From CAIPVR01 sp049316905 (lineage in GTDB: Bacteria > Actinomycetota > Acidimicrobiia > Acidimicrobiales > Microtrichaceae): a stretch of DNA of 64,000 nucleotides. Shown here one piece after another: positions 44,588-52,864 of this stretch. Each line of letters starts with the position of its first letter. The stretch's first letter is position 1. The notes below the pieces were generated by a model. It was not told the origin of the DNA, did no database searches, and was given only the letters and a program-made list of their open reading frames with translations. The stretch spans positions 1-64,000 of the forward strand of contig JBMOJH010000005.1 in assembly GCA_049316905.1 (NCBI GenBank). The letters run 5' to 3'. Made by a program: the position numbers and the translations under genes.

Positions 44588-45622
44588 TCAGTCGCGCTGG
44601 GCGGAGAACAACACGCCGCGCAGCGCCTCGAACTCCTCCAGCGCCTGGCCGGAGCCGAGCGCGACGGCCTCGAGCGGCCGGGGCGCGATGCGGATCGGCA
44701 TGCCGGTCTCCTGCGCGAGCCGCTTGGGCAGGCCCTTGAGCAGCGCGCCGCCACCGGCGAGCACGATGCCGCGCTCCATCACGTCCGCGGCGAGCTCCGG
44801 AGGGGTCTTGTCGAGCGTGACCTTCACCGCGTCCACGATGGAGCTCACCGGCTCCTCGATCGCCTCGCGGATCTCGTAGGTGCTCGTGACGATCGTCTTC
44901 GGCAGGCCGGTGACGAGGTCGCGGCCGCGGATCTCGGCCTGCAGCTCCTGGTCGAGCGCCCAGGCGGAGCCGAGCTCCATCTTCACGACCTCGGCGGTGC
45001 GCTCGCCGAGGGCCAGCGAGTACTCCTTCTTGATGTACTGGATGATCGCCTCGTCGAGCTCGTCGCCGCCGACGCGCACGGACTGGCTGGTCACCACGCC
45101 GCCGAGGGAGATCATCGCCACCTCGGTGGTGCCGCCACCGATGTCCACGATCATGTTGCCGGTGGGCTCCTGCACCGGCAGGCCCGCGCCGATCGCGGCA
45201 GCCATGGGCTCCTCGATGATGTGCGCCGGCTTGCGGGCGCCCGCGAACTCCGCCGCATCCTGCACGGCGCGCTGCTCCACGCCGGTCACGCCGGAGGGCA
45301 CGCAGATGATCATCCGCGGCTTCGAGAAGCGGCTGTTGTGCACCCGCTGGATGAAGTAGCGGAGCATCGTCTCGCAGACCTCGAAGTCGGAGATCACGCC
45401 GTCCTTCAGCGGGCGGATGGCCCGGATGTGCGCGGGGGTCTTGCCGATCATCCGCTTGGCCTCGGTACCCACCGCCACCGCGCGGCCGTCGCCCTCGCGA
45501 ACCGCCACCACCGACGGCTCACACAGCACGATGCCCTCGCCGCGCACGTACACGAGCGTGTTGGCGGTGCCGAGGTCGACCGCCATGTCACGGCCGAGGA
45601 GGTTGGAGTTGAACCGTGCCAT
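44588..45622 (-). CDS. mreB: Actin-like rod-shape protein MreB
   Basis: This 344-residue actin homologue forms membrane-bound filaments that guide wall synthesis. It has the phosphate-1 motif AVDLGTANTLVY, VPSGVTGVEQRAVQ, DIGGGTTEVA and GIVLAGGGALLKG. ATG 45622 has GAGG upstream, and a possible TAGCGT -10 box lies at 45635-45640. It heads mreB-mreC-mreD-mrdA-rodA, so the organism is expected to be rod-shaped or to elongate. Confidence 0.97.
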   Translation of the reverse strand: MARFNSNLLGRDMAVDLGTANTLVYVRGEGIVLCEPSVVAVREGDGRAVAVGTEAKRMIGKTPAHIRAIRPLKDGVISDFEVCETMLRYFIQRVHNSRFSKPRMIICVPSGVTGVEQRAVQDAAEFAGARKPAHIIEEPMAAAIGAGLPVQEPTGNMIVDIGGGTTEVAMISLGGVVTSQSVRVGGDELDEAIIQYIKKEYSLALGERTAEVVKMELGSAWALDQELQAEIRGRDLVTGLPKTIVTSTYEIREAIEEPVSSIVDAVKVTLDKTPPELAADVMERGIVLAGGGALLKGLPKRLAQETGMPIRIAPRPLEAVALGSGQALEEFEALRGVLFSAQRD

Positions 45623-45836
45623 AGGGACGACCTCACGCTAGTTGGCCCGCGGAGGCCGTGACCGGAGGGTCGGACGGCGACCGGTGGCCCACCGACCGGG
45701 CCCCGCCGGGGTGGCGGATGCCGGGCCGATGTCGCAACAGAACCGTAAAGAACCCTAGCCATGCACCGGGCGGCTCTCCAGCCGGTGTGACCGGTGCCCG
45801 CCGCCCCGTGGTTCGCCGCCCGGGCCCGGGCCCCCG

Positions 45837-45842
45837 TACCCT
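45837..45842 (+). promoter_or_regulatory. -10 box of ndk
   Basis: TACCCT is eight bases before GTG 45851. The 228-base mreB-ndk gap otherwise holds only an A-rich patch (45736-45763). Confidence 0.45.
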
Positions 45843-45850
45843 GCGCACCC

Positions 45851-46264
45851 GTGAACCGGACCTTCATCATGTGCAAGCCCGACGCCGTCGAACGCGGCCT
45901 CGTCGGGGAGATCGTCAGCCGCATCGAGCGCAAGGGCCTTCGCCTCGTCGCCCTCGAGCTGCGCGAGGTGGACGTGGTGCTCGCCGAGGCCCACTACGAG
46001 GAGCACGCCGACAAGCCGTTCTTCGGCGAGCTCGTCGCGTTCCTGACCCGGAGCCCCGTGGTGGCGATGGTGGTCGAGGGGCCCGACGACAACACGTGGC
46101 ACCTGATGCGCACCCTCATCGGCAAGACCAAGGTCGACGACGCGCAGCCGGGCTCCATCCGCGGCGACTTCGCCACGACCACCAACGAGAACCTGGTGCA
46201 CGGCTCGGACGGTCCCGAGTCGGCCGCGCGCGAGATCGGGCTCTGGTTCCCCGGTCTGGCCTGA
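45851..46264 (+). CDS. ndk: Nucleoside diphosphate kinase
   Basis: This 137-residue enzyme moves phosphate between NTPs and NDPs through a His intermediate. It has CKPDAVERGLVGEI, HADKPFF, the PGSIRGDF loop and the active His in NLVHGSD. The middle WHLMRTLIGKT region is less typical than most NDKs but keeps the Arg. GTG 45851 is fixed by the -10 box. Confidence 0.96.
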   Translation: MNRTFIMCKPDAVERGLVGEIVSRIERKGLRLVALELREVDVVLAEAHYEEHADKPFFGELVAFLTRSPVVAMVVEGPDDNTWHLMRTLIGKTKVDDAQPGSIRGDFATTTNENLVHGSDGPESAAREIGLWFPGLA

Positions 46265-46269
46265 GCCCC

Positions 46270-46330
46270 GCCGGCTCGCTGTCCTGAGCACCTCTACCCC
46301 GTGGGGGTAAGGACGCTCAGGAAAGCCGGC
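46270..46330. terminator. Two-tier hairpin between ndk and folC
   Basis: GCCGGCT (46270-46276) pairs with AGCCGGC (46324-46330), and TCCTGAGC (46282-46289) with GCTCAGGA (46315-46322). An inner ACCCC/GGGGT adds pairs. It lies between convergent genes and is a likely two-way terminator. Confidence 0.6.
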
Positions 46331-46372
46331 GCGGGACGGTCAGGTGAGCGCGCGGGACGGTCAGGTGAGCGC
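46331..46372. repeat. Perfect 21-bp tandem duplication at the folC stop
   Basis: Bases 46331-46351 are repeated exactly at 46352-46372. Each copy holds the TCA that reads as the folC stop on the minus strand, so the stop codon is doubled. Confidence 0.9.
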
Positions 46373-47665
46373 GCGACGGGCGGGACCGAGCAGCCGGAAC
46401 GACCCGGTGACCACCACGAGGTCCTCCTCCTGGGCGCGGCCGAGGGCGAGCGCCACCGCGCGTGCGGGATCCGCGGCCACCTCGGTGGGCAGGCCCGCGG
46501 CCTCGCAGGCCGCGGCGAGCCGGTCGGCCGGCAGGCCGCGGTCGCCCTCTGCGGCGGTGGTGCAGACCACGAGGTCGGGCCGCAGGGCCCGGAGCGCGTC
46601 CGCGGTGGCGACGGGATCCCGGCCGGCGAGCTGACCCACCACCACGAGGCGCGCCCCGACCGCGGTGAACTCCTCGTCGACCGTGGCCGCGAGCGCCCGC
46701 AGCGCGTCGGGGTTGTGGGCACCGTCGAGCACCACGAGGGGCTGGTGGCGGACCACCTCCACCCGCCCTTCGAGCTCCACCGCCGCGAGGCCCTCGCGGA
46801 CCACGTCCACGTCGAGCGCCCGGTCGAAGAACGCCTCCACGGCCGCGACGGCCACCGCCGCGTTCGCGGCCTGGTGGGAACCGTGCAGCGGGAGGAAGAC
46901 CTCGTCGTAGCGGCCGAGGGCGCCCTGGATCTCGAGCATGCGCCCGCCGATCGCGACGCGGCCATCGAGCACCTCGAAGTCGACGCCCTCGGCCCACAGA
47001 CGGGCCGGACCCTCGGCGGCCACCACGGCGCGGAGCTCCGGGGACATGGCGCCGAGCACCGCGGTGGCGTCCGGCCGCACGATCCCGGCCTTCTCCGAGC
47101 ACACCGTCGCCTCCCAGCCGGGGGCGAAGTCGGTGTGGTCGCCGCCGATCGAGGTGATCACGGCCACGCGGCCGTCCACCACGTTCGTGGCGTCGTAGCG
47201 ACCGAGCAGGCCGACCTCCACCACGGCCACGTCCACCGGAGCCTCGGCGAACCACCGCAGCGCCGCCGCGGTGACCAGCTCGAACCAGGTGGGCCGGTGG
47301 CCGAGCAGCGGTTCCACGGCCCGGACTCCGGCCAGCACCTCGGCGAGGTCGTGGTCACCGATGGGCTCGCCGTCGCGGCGGATGCGTTCGTTCACCCGCT
47401 CCAGGTGGGGGCTCGTGTAGGTGCCCACGCTGAGACCGTGGGCCCGCAGCAGCGCGGTGAGCATCGCGGCGGTGGAGCCCTTGCCGTTGGTGCCGGTGAC
47501 GTGGATCACCGGCACGTCGGCCTGGGGGTCGCCGAGGAGGCCGACCAGCTCGCGCATCGGCGCCAGGTCGAGGCCCTCCACCTGCCCCGCGGCCACGCCC
47601 ACGGAGCTGCTCTCGTGGTTCAGGTGCCCGTCGAGCCAGGCGAGCTCGGCCGCGAGGTCCGTCAC
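46361..47665 (-). CDS. folC: Folylpolyglutamate synthase / dihydrofolate synthase
   Basis: This 434-residue Mur-ligase-like enzyme adds glutamate to folates. It has VTGTNGKGSTAAML, TYTSPHLERVNERIR, VEVGLLGRYDATN and VLDGAHNPDALRALA. GTG 47665 is 43 bases after clpX on the same strand; valS, often between them in actinobacteria, is absent here. Its 3' end carries a 21-bp tandem duplication across the stop. Confidence 0.95.
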   Translation of the reverse strand: MTDLAAELAWLDGHLNHESSSVGVAAGQVEGLDLAPMRELVGLLGDPQADVPVIHVTGTNGKGSTAAMLTALLRAHGLSVGTYTSPHLERVNERIRRDGEPIGDHDLAEVLAGVRAVEPLLGHRPTWFELVTAAALRWFAEAPVDVAVVEVGLLGRYDATNVVDGRVAVITSIGGDHTDFAPGWEATVCSEKAGIVRPDATAVLGAMSPELRAVVAAEGPARLWAEGVDFEVLDGRVAIGGRMLEIQGALGRYDEVFLPLHGSHQAANAAVAVAAVEAFFDRALDVDVVREGLAAVELEGRVEVVRHQPLVVLDGAHNPDALRALAATVDEEFTAVGARLVVVGQLAGRDPVATADALRALRPDLVVCTTAAEGDRGLPADRLAAACEAAGLPTEVAADPARAVALALGRAQEEDLVVVTGSFRLLGPARRALT

Positions 47666-47708
47666 CGGCCGTCCGTCATGGGTCCGTCGTGGCGGTCGAG
47701 GGAGGGGC

Positions 47709-48983
47709 TCAGGACGCGGCCCGGCGGGGCCGCGACGCCCGCGACTTCTCGCGGGGCACGAGGGTGGGGTTCACCTTCTCGAGCACGACCTTGTCGTCGA
47801 CGACGACCTTCCCGATGTCGGTGCGGGAGGGCAGCTCGTACATGACGCCGAGGAGCACCTCCTCGAGGATCGCCCGCAGGCCGCGGGCCCCGGTGCCGCG
47901 GAGCAGGGCCTGGTCGGCCACCGCGGCGAGGGCGTCGTCGGTGAACTCGAGCTCCACGTCCTCGAGCTCGAAGAACTTGCGGTACTGCTTGACCAGCGCG
48001 TTCTTCGGCTCGACGAGGATCTCGATGAGCGCCTGGCGGTCGAGCGAGTCGACCACGCCCACCACGGGGAGACGCCCCACGAACTCGGGGATCAGACCGA
48101 ACTTGAGCAGGTCCTCGGGGAGGACCCGGGCGAAGAGGTCGCCCTCGGACCGCTCGTGGACCGAGCGGATCTCGGCGCCGAAGCCCACGCTGCGGCCGCC
48201 GATGCGCTGCTCGATGATCTGCTCGAGCCCGGCGAACGCGCCACCGCAGATGAACAGGATGTTCGTGGTGTCGATCTGGATGAACTCCTGGTGGGGGTGC
48301 TTGCGCCCGCCCTGCGGCGGCACCGAGGCGGTGGTGCCCTCCAGGATCTTCAGCAGCGCCTGCTGCACGCCCTCGCCGGAGACATCACGGGTGATCGACG
48401 GGTTCTCCGACTTGCGGGCGACCTTGTCGATCTCGTCGATGTAGATGATCCCGGTCTCGGCCTTCTTCACGTCGAAGTCGGCGGCCTGGATCAGCTTGAG
48501 GAGGATGTTCTCCACGTCCTCGCCCACGTAGCCGGCCTCGGTGAGGGCGGTGGCGTCCGCGATGGCGAAGGGGACGTTGAGCATGCGGGCCAGCGTCTGG
48601 GCCAGGAGCGTCTTCCCGCAGCCCGTCGGGCCGATGAGCATGATGTTCGACTTCTGCAGCTCGACGTCGTCGACGCCGGGCCGCGCGCCGTGCTGGACCC
48701 GCTTGTAGTGGTTGTACACGGCGACCGACAGGATCTTCTTGGCCCGCTCCTGGCCGACGATGAAGTCGTCGAGGAAGTCGAAGATCTCCATCGGCTTGGG
48801 GAGCTCGTCGAGCACGAGTTCACCGGTGTCGGCGAGCTCCTCCTCGATGATCTCGTTGCACAGGTCGATGCACTCGTCGCAGATGTAGACGCCGGGGCCG
48901 GCGATCAGCTTCTTGACCTGCTTCTGGGACTTGCCGCAGAAGGAGCACTTCAGCAGCTCGCCACCGTCACCGAACTTGGCCAC
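47709..48983 (-). CDS. clpX: ATP-dependent Clp protease ATP-binding subunit ClpX
   Basis: This 424-residue AAA+ unfoldase feeds proteins to ClpP. It has the zinc-binding domain CSFC/CDEC, Walker A GPTGCGKT, pore loop GYVGED, Walker B IIYIDEIDK and the C-terminal sensor-2 region. GTG 48983 is preceded by GGAGGGG five bases away and fits the family's usual start better than the longer ATG reading at 49031. Confidence 0.97.
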   Translation of the reverse strand: MAKFGDGGELLKCSFCGKSQKQVKKLIAGPGVYICDECIDLCNEIIEEELADTGELVLDELPKPMEIFDFLDDFIVGQERAKKILSVAVYNHYKRVQHGARPGVDDVELQKSNIMLIGPTGCGKTLLAQTLARMLNVPFAIADATALTEAGYVGEDVENILLKLIQAADFDVKKAETGIIYIDEIDKVARKSENPSITRDVSGEGVQQALLKILEGTTASVPPQGGRKHPHQEFIQIDTTNILFICGGAFAGLEQIIEQRIGGRSVGFGAEIRSVHERSEGDLFARVLPEDLLKFGLIPEFVGRLPVVGVVDSLDRQALIEILVEPKNALVKQYRKFFELEDVELEFTDDALAAVADQALLRGTGARGLRAILEEVLLGVMYELPSRTDIGKVVVDDKVVLEKVNPTLVPREKSRASRPRRAAS

Positions 48984-49061
48984 TCGTTCCCCTCCGGGTC
49001 GGGCCCGACCGGCTCGGTCGGAGTGCGCCATTGTGGCGCATCGGCCGGCGCGACGCCGTGA

Positions 49062-49706
49062 TCAGCGGATGGCGGTGATGGGCCCGCTGTTGTCGACCGG
49101 GTTCCGGGCCTCGATGACCTCGTCGACGATGCCGTACTCCTTGGCCTCCGCCGCGGTCATCACGTAGTCGCGGTCGGTGTCCTTGGCGATCTTCTCCTTG
49201 GGCTGGCCGGTGTGGCGGGCCAGCACGTCCTCGAGGGTCTCCTTGAGGCGGATGATCTCGTTGGCGGCGATCTCCAGGTCGGACACCTGGGCGTAGCCGG
49301 ACTGGGCGTAGGGCTGGTGGATCAGCACCCGGGCGTTCGGCAGCGCGAGGCGCTTGCCGGGCGTGCCCGCCGCGAGCAGCACCGCCGCGGCCGACGCGGC
49401 CTGGCCGAAGCACAGCGTGGTGATCTCCGGCCGGATGTACTGCATCGTGTCGTAGATGGCCATCAGCGCGTTGATGTCGCCGCCGGGGCTGTTGATGTAG
49501 ATGCTGATGTCACGGTCGGGGTTCTCCGACTCGAGGAACAGCAGCTGGGCGCACACCAGGTTCGCGACGGTGTCGTCGATCGGGGTGCCGAGGAAGATGA
49601 TGTTCTCGCGCAGCAGCCGCGAGAACAGGTCGGAGCTGCGCGGCCCCTTCGGGGTGTCCCACTCGACGCTGGGGACCATGTAGCTCTGGGGCGGGATGAC
49701 GGGCAC
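49062..49706 (-). CDS. clpP: ATP-dependent Clp protease proteolytic subunit ClpP
   Basis: This 214-residue serine protease has the triad Ser105 (GQAASAA), His130 (VLIHQP) and Asp180 (TDRDYV). Many actinobacteria carry two clpP genes in tandem; only one is here. GTG 49706 has AGGAG seven bases upstream. It is made between tig and clpX. Confidence 0.96.
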   Translation of the reverse strand: MPVIPPQSYMVPSVEWDTPKGPRSSDLFSRLLRENIIFLGTPIDDTVANLVCAQLLFLESENPDRDISIYINSPGGDINALMAIYDTMQYIRPEITTLCFGQAASAAAVLLAAGTPGKRLALPNARVLIHQPYAQSGYAQVSDLEIAANEIIRLKETLEDVLARHTGQPKEKIAKDTDRDYVMTAAEAKEYGIVDEVIEARNPVDNSGPITAIR

Positions 49707-49742
49707 TCGGTGGCTCCTGGCGATCGGGTGGGTTGCTGCGGC

Positions 49743-51203
49743 TCAGTGATCGTGATCGTGACCGGCGTGGTCGTGATCGTGATCGTGGTCGTGGTCGTGG
49801 GGCTCCTCCTCGGGGAGCTGCAGGAGCTCCTCGGGGATCGGCGTCCCGTCGGGGTCGACCACCTCGCTGTGCTCGACCAACCACTCCAGCGACTTCCGCT
49901 GGGTGACGTCCGAGCGTACCGCCGAGAGCTGGCCGTTGGTCCGCAGCTGCTCGCGGGCCTCGTCGAGGTCGATGTCGGAGCCGACGATCAGCCGGGCGAT
50001 CTCCTCGTCGACCTCCTCGTCGGTGGCCTCCAGACCCTGGGCCTTCGCGACGGCCCGGAGGGCCAGGTCGACCCGCACGGCCTCCTCGGAGGCCTCACGC
50101 AGCTGGGTGGTGAAGCCCTCGGGGTCCTGGCCGGTGATCGTGAGGTAGTCCTCGAGGCCGATCCCCCGGCCCTGCAGCTGGTACGCCATGTTCTGCAGGC
50201 GGTTCTGCATCTCGGTCGACACGAGCGACTGCGGCACCGGGTCGTCCACCAGGCCGGCGAGCTCGGTGCCGATGCGGGCCCGGACCGCCATCCGGGTCTG
50301 GGCCTCGCGGGCCTCGGCGAGCTTGGCCCGGGTGTCGGCCCGGAGCTCCTCGACGGTCTCGAACTCGCTCGCCTCGGCGGCCCACTCGTCGGTGAGCTCG
50401 GGCAGCACCCGCTCCTTCACGTTCTTCACGAGCAGGCGGAAGTCCACCGGGCCCTGCTCGGGATCGGGGTGCTCGGCGGAGAACTCGAGCACGTCGCCGG
50501 CGGAGGCCCCGGTCAGGTGTTCGTCGAACTCGCTCGCGATCATCCCGGAGCCCACCAGGTAGAGGTAGTCGTCCGCGGTGAGGCCCTCGGCCTCCTCGCC
50601 GTCCTGCGTGCCGTGGATGTCGATGGTGACGTAGTCGCCCTCACCGGCGGCCCGCTCCACGTCCTCGAGCTCGCCGTACTGGCCGCGGAGCCGGTCGATC
50701 TGTTCGTCGACCTCGTCGTCGGGCACCACCGGCGACGGCACCTCGACGCGCAGACCGTCGTAGCCGGCCACGAACACCTCGGGGCGCACCTCCACGACCG
50801 CCTCGAAGGCGACGTCGCCCTCCTCCTCACCGGAGGTGATGTCGAGCTCCGGCGGCGCGATCACGTCCACGTCGTGCTCCACCACGGCCTTGGCGTAGAA
50901 CTCGGGCAGGGCGTTGCGGAGCGCCTCGGAGCGGGCGTAGCCCTTGCCGACCTGCTGCTCGAGCAGGCGGCGGGGGGCCTTGCCGGGCCGGAAGCCCGGG
51001 AGGCGCACCTCCTTGGCGATCTGGCGCCACGCCTCGGTGATGGCGGGCTCGAGCTCGGCCTCCTCCACCACGACGGACAGCTTGACGAAGTCGCCGGCCG
51101 GGGCCGATGCCGCACCCTCGGCAGCGCCGGCCCCGCCGTCGGTGTCGGTGTCGGTGTCGGCGGGGACGTTCTTGCCCTCCACGGGCTCCACGGTTGATGT
51201 CAC
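49743..51203 (-). CDS. tig: Trigger factor with His/Asp-rich C-terminal tail
   Basis: This 486-residue ribosome-bound chaperone has the ribosome-docking GFRPGKAP loop, a PPIase (FKBP-like) domain near residues 165-255 and the C-terminal chaperone arms. It ends in HDHDHDHDHDHAGHDHDH, nine His in 18 residues, which most trigger factors lack. The tail resembles the metal-binding tail of SlyD. GTG 51203 follows a TAAGCT -10 box by nine bases. It heads the tig-clpP-clpX-folC unit. Confidence 0.95.
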   Translation of the reverse strand: MTSTVEPVEGKNVPADTDTDTDGGAGAAEGAASAPAGDFVKLSVVVEEAELEPAITEAWRQIAKEVRLPGFRPGKAPRRLLEQQVGKGYARSEALRNALPEFYAKAVVEHDVDVIAPPELDITSGEEEGDVAFEAVVEVRPEVFVAGYDGLRVEVPSPVVPDDEVDEQIDRLRGQYGELEDVERAAGEGDYVTIDIHGTQDGEEAEGLTADDYLYLVGSGMIASEFDEHLTGASAGDVLEFSAEHPDPEQGPVDFRLLVKNVKERVLPELTDEWAAEASEFETVEELRADTRAKLAEAREAQTRMAVRARIGTELAGLVDDPVPQSLVSTEMQNRLQNMAYQLQGRGIGLEDYLTITGQDPEGFTTQLREASEEAVRVDLALRAVAKAQGLEATDEEVDEEIARLIVGSDIDLDEAREQLRTNGQLSAVRSDVTQRKSLEWLVEHSEVVDPDGTPIPEELLQLPEEEPHDHDHDHDHDHAGHDHDH

Positions 51204-51212
51204 AGGAGCGGC

Positions 51213-51218
51213 AGCTTA
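51213..51218 (-). promoter_or_regulatory. -10 box of tig
   Basis: TAAGCT on the minus strand is nine bases before GTG 51203. Confidence 0.4.
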
Positions 51219-51260
51219 CCGAGGCCGCCGGTGGCGGCCGCCATCGGGGTGCCGGTGGCC

Positions 51261-51266
51261 TAGCCT
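51261..51266 (+). promoter_or_regulatory. -10 box of tRNA-Pro
   Basis: TAGCCT is eight bases before the mature tRNA 5' end. Transcription would begin about two bases before the tRNA. Confidence 0.5.
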
Positions 51267-51274
51267 CCGGAGCA

Positions 51275-51352
51275 CGGGACGTGGCGCAGCCTGGCTAGCG
51301 CACCGGCTTTGGGTGCCGGGGGTCGCGAGTTCGAATCTCGCCGTCCCGACCA
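51275..51352 (+). tRNA. tRNA-Pro (anticodon TGG)
   Basis: The acceptor stem CGGGACG (51275-51281) pairs with CGTCCCG (51342-51348), with discriminator A and an encoded CCA (51350-51352). The anticodon stem CCGGC/GCCGG holds the loop TTTGGGT, with TGG at 51310-51312. The TTCGAAT T-loop is normal. Confidence 0.95.
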
Positions 51353-51382
51353 CCGTGCGCCACGGGTGCTGGGCCCCGGGGC

Positions 51383-52864
51383 TCAGCGCCCGTGGGCCAC
51401 CCGGTGCCACTCGGCCACCACCGTGTCGCGCACGGCCTCGCCCTCGGCCCGGCCGAACTCCACGTGGTCGTGGTCCACGGGGCGGTCAGCGATGCGTTGC
51501 AGCCGCAGGACGTCACCCGCAGCCGTGAAGCAGGGCACCCAGGCGCCCCAGAAGAACCCGAGGCGCTCGAGGTCCTCCACCGCCTGCGGCGCGGCCGGAT
51601 CGGTGAGCACCACGTCGAGGTGCACCACGTCGAGGTCGAAGTCGGTGAGGGCCTCCAGTTCGTCGGCCATCCGCTCGACGATGTCGTCGCCGATGCGCTC
51701 CACCCGCACGTGGGCGAGCCCCACCGCCGCCTCCACCCCGACGGTCAGCGCGGTCGCCGCCGACCGGCCCGGCCGGGCGGCATCGGGGTTCGTGTCGTGA
51801 GCGACCACCTCGCGGTCCACGCCCAGGCGCTCGACCAGGCCCGACAGGAACGCGGCGTGCCGCTCGGGCACGTGCAGCTCGGCCAGGCCCGGATCGGCGG
51901 CCGGGACGTACATCGCCACGAGGCTGTGGCGGCCGTGCACCGCGTTGTCGACCCCCTCCATCCGGACCGTCGCGGGCTGTGCGCCCACGAGGAAGCCCGT
52001 CTCGGAGCCGCCCATCGACAGGACCTCGCGCTGGCTGAACGGGTGGTTCGCCACGCACTCGGACCAGGTTCCGGCCAGGCCCATCTCGGCCACCATCTCG
52101 GCTCGCCCGTGCGCGAGCCGCTCGGCGAGGTGCCGGCCACGGAAACGCGGGTCCACCACGAGCTTGCCGCCCTCGGGCACCGGGTCGCCGGGTCGTTCGA
52201 AGGTCACCGCCACGTGGCCGACGACCTCCCCGTCCGCGGTGACCGCCACCACCGACCGCATCGTCCCGGCGCGCAGCGCCCGACGGATCTGGCGGGGCCG
52301 GTACATCAGCGGGTCCAGGTAGCTGTAGCCGTAGCAGCGGTACACGCAGCGGGCGAGGCCCACCGCGTCGTCGACGACCATGCGGCGGATCACCACGCCC
52401 TCGGCCACCTCGTCGGACGCCCGTTCGCAGTCCTCGGCGAGCGCGCCGCCCTCGGCGGTCAGCTCCTCCTCGTCAGGCTCCACGCTGAAGGTGGCGACGT
52501 TGCCGTCGGGTCCGTCGGCGGAAAGGTGGAGGTGGTCCGCGAACCCCAGCGCCACGAGCCGACGCGCCCGCGAGGCCCGGGCCTCGGCCGGGTCGAGCGG
52601 GAGTCGGCGGTCGTGCACGTCCACGTGCAGCGCCGGACCCGAGTGCCGCACCCGCACCAGCAGGTCGTCCGCGCCGCCGACGGCCTCGCGGGACCGGGAC
52701 TCGAGCACCAGCTGCTCCACCAGCGCCCGCAGGCGGGTCGCCCGCTCGGAGGTGATGCCGGACGAGAGCGCCACGGCACGGATGGCCGCCCCGGCCGCCG
52801 CCGCCGGCGCGTCGGCGCGCAGGACCAGCTCGAGGTCAGCGGGCGACTCCCCCACCCCGCTCAC
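51383..52864 (-). CDS. HATPase-like + GNAT acetyltransferase fusion, coupled to CoA-transferase
   Basis: This 493-residue protein appears to have three parts. Residues about 10-125 resemble the histidine-kinase-type ATPase fold of anti-sigma factors (RLRALVEQLV, HVDVHDRRLPLDPAEA). Residues about 150-290 are a GNAT domain (VIRRMVVDDAVGLARCVYR, then LVVDPRFRGRHLAERL near the CoA loop). The rest is unrecognised. GTG 52864 overlaps the stop of the CoA-transferase gene (GTGA), so the two are made together. Protein or small-molecule acetylation tied to acetyl-CoA supply is a reasonable guess. Confidence 0.75.
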   Translation of the reverse strand: MSGVGESPADLELVLRADAPAAAAGAAIRAVALSSGITSERATRLRALVEQLVLESRSREAVGGADDLLVRVRHSGPALHVDVHDRRLPLDPAEARASRARRLVALGFADHLHLSADGPDGNVATFSVEPDEEELTAEGGALAEDCERASDEVAEGVVIRRMVVDDAVGLARCVYRCYGYSYLDPLMYRPRQIRRALRAGTMRSVVAVTADGEVVGHVAVTFERPGDPVPEGGKLVVDPRFRGRHLAERLAHGRAEMVAEMGLAGTWSECVANHPFSQREVLSMGGSETGFLVGAQPATVRMEGVDNAVHGRHSLVAMYVPAADPGLAELHVPERHAAFLSGLVERLGVDREVVAHDTNPDAARPGRSAATALTVGVEAAVGLAHVRVERIGDDIVERMADELEALTDFDLDVVHLDVVLTDPAAPQAVEDLERLGFFWGAWVPCFTAAGDVLRLQRIADRPVDHDHVEFGRAEGEAVRDTVVAEWHRVAHGR

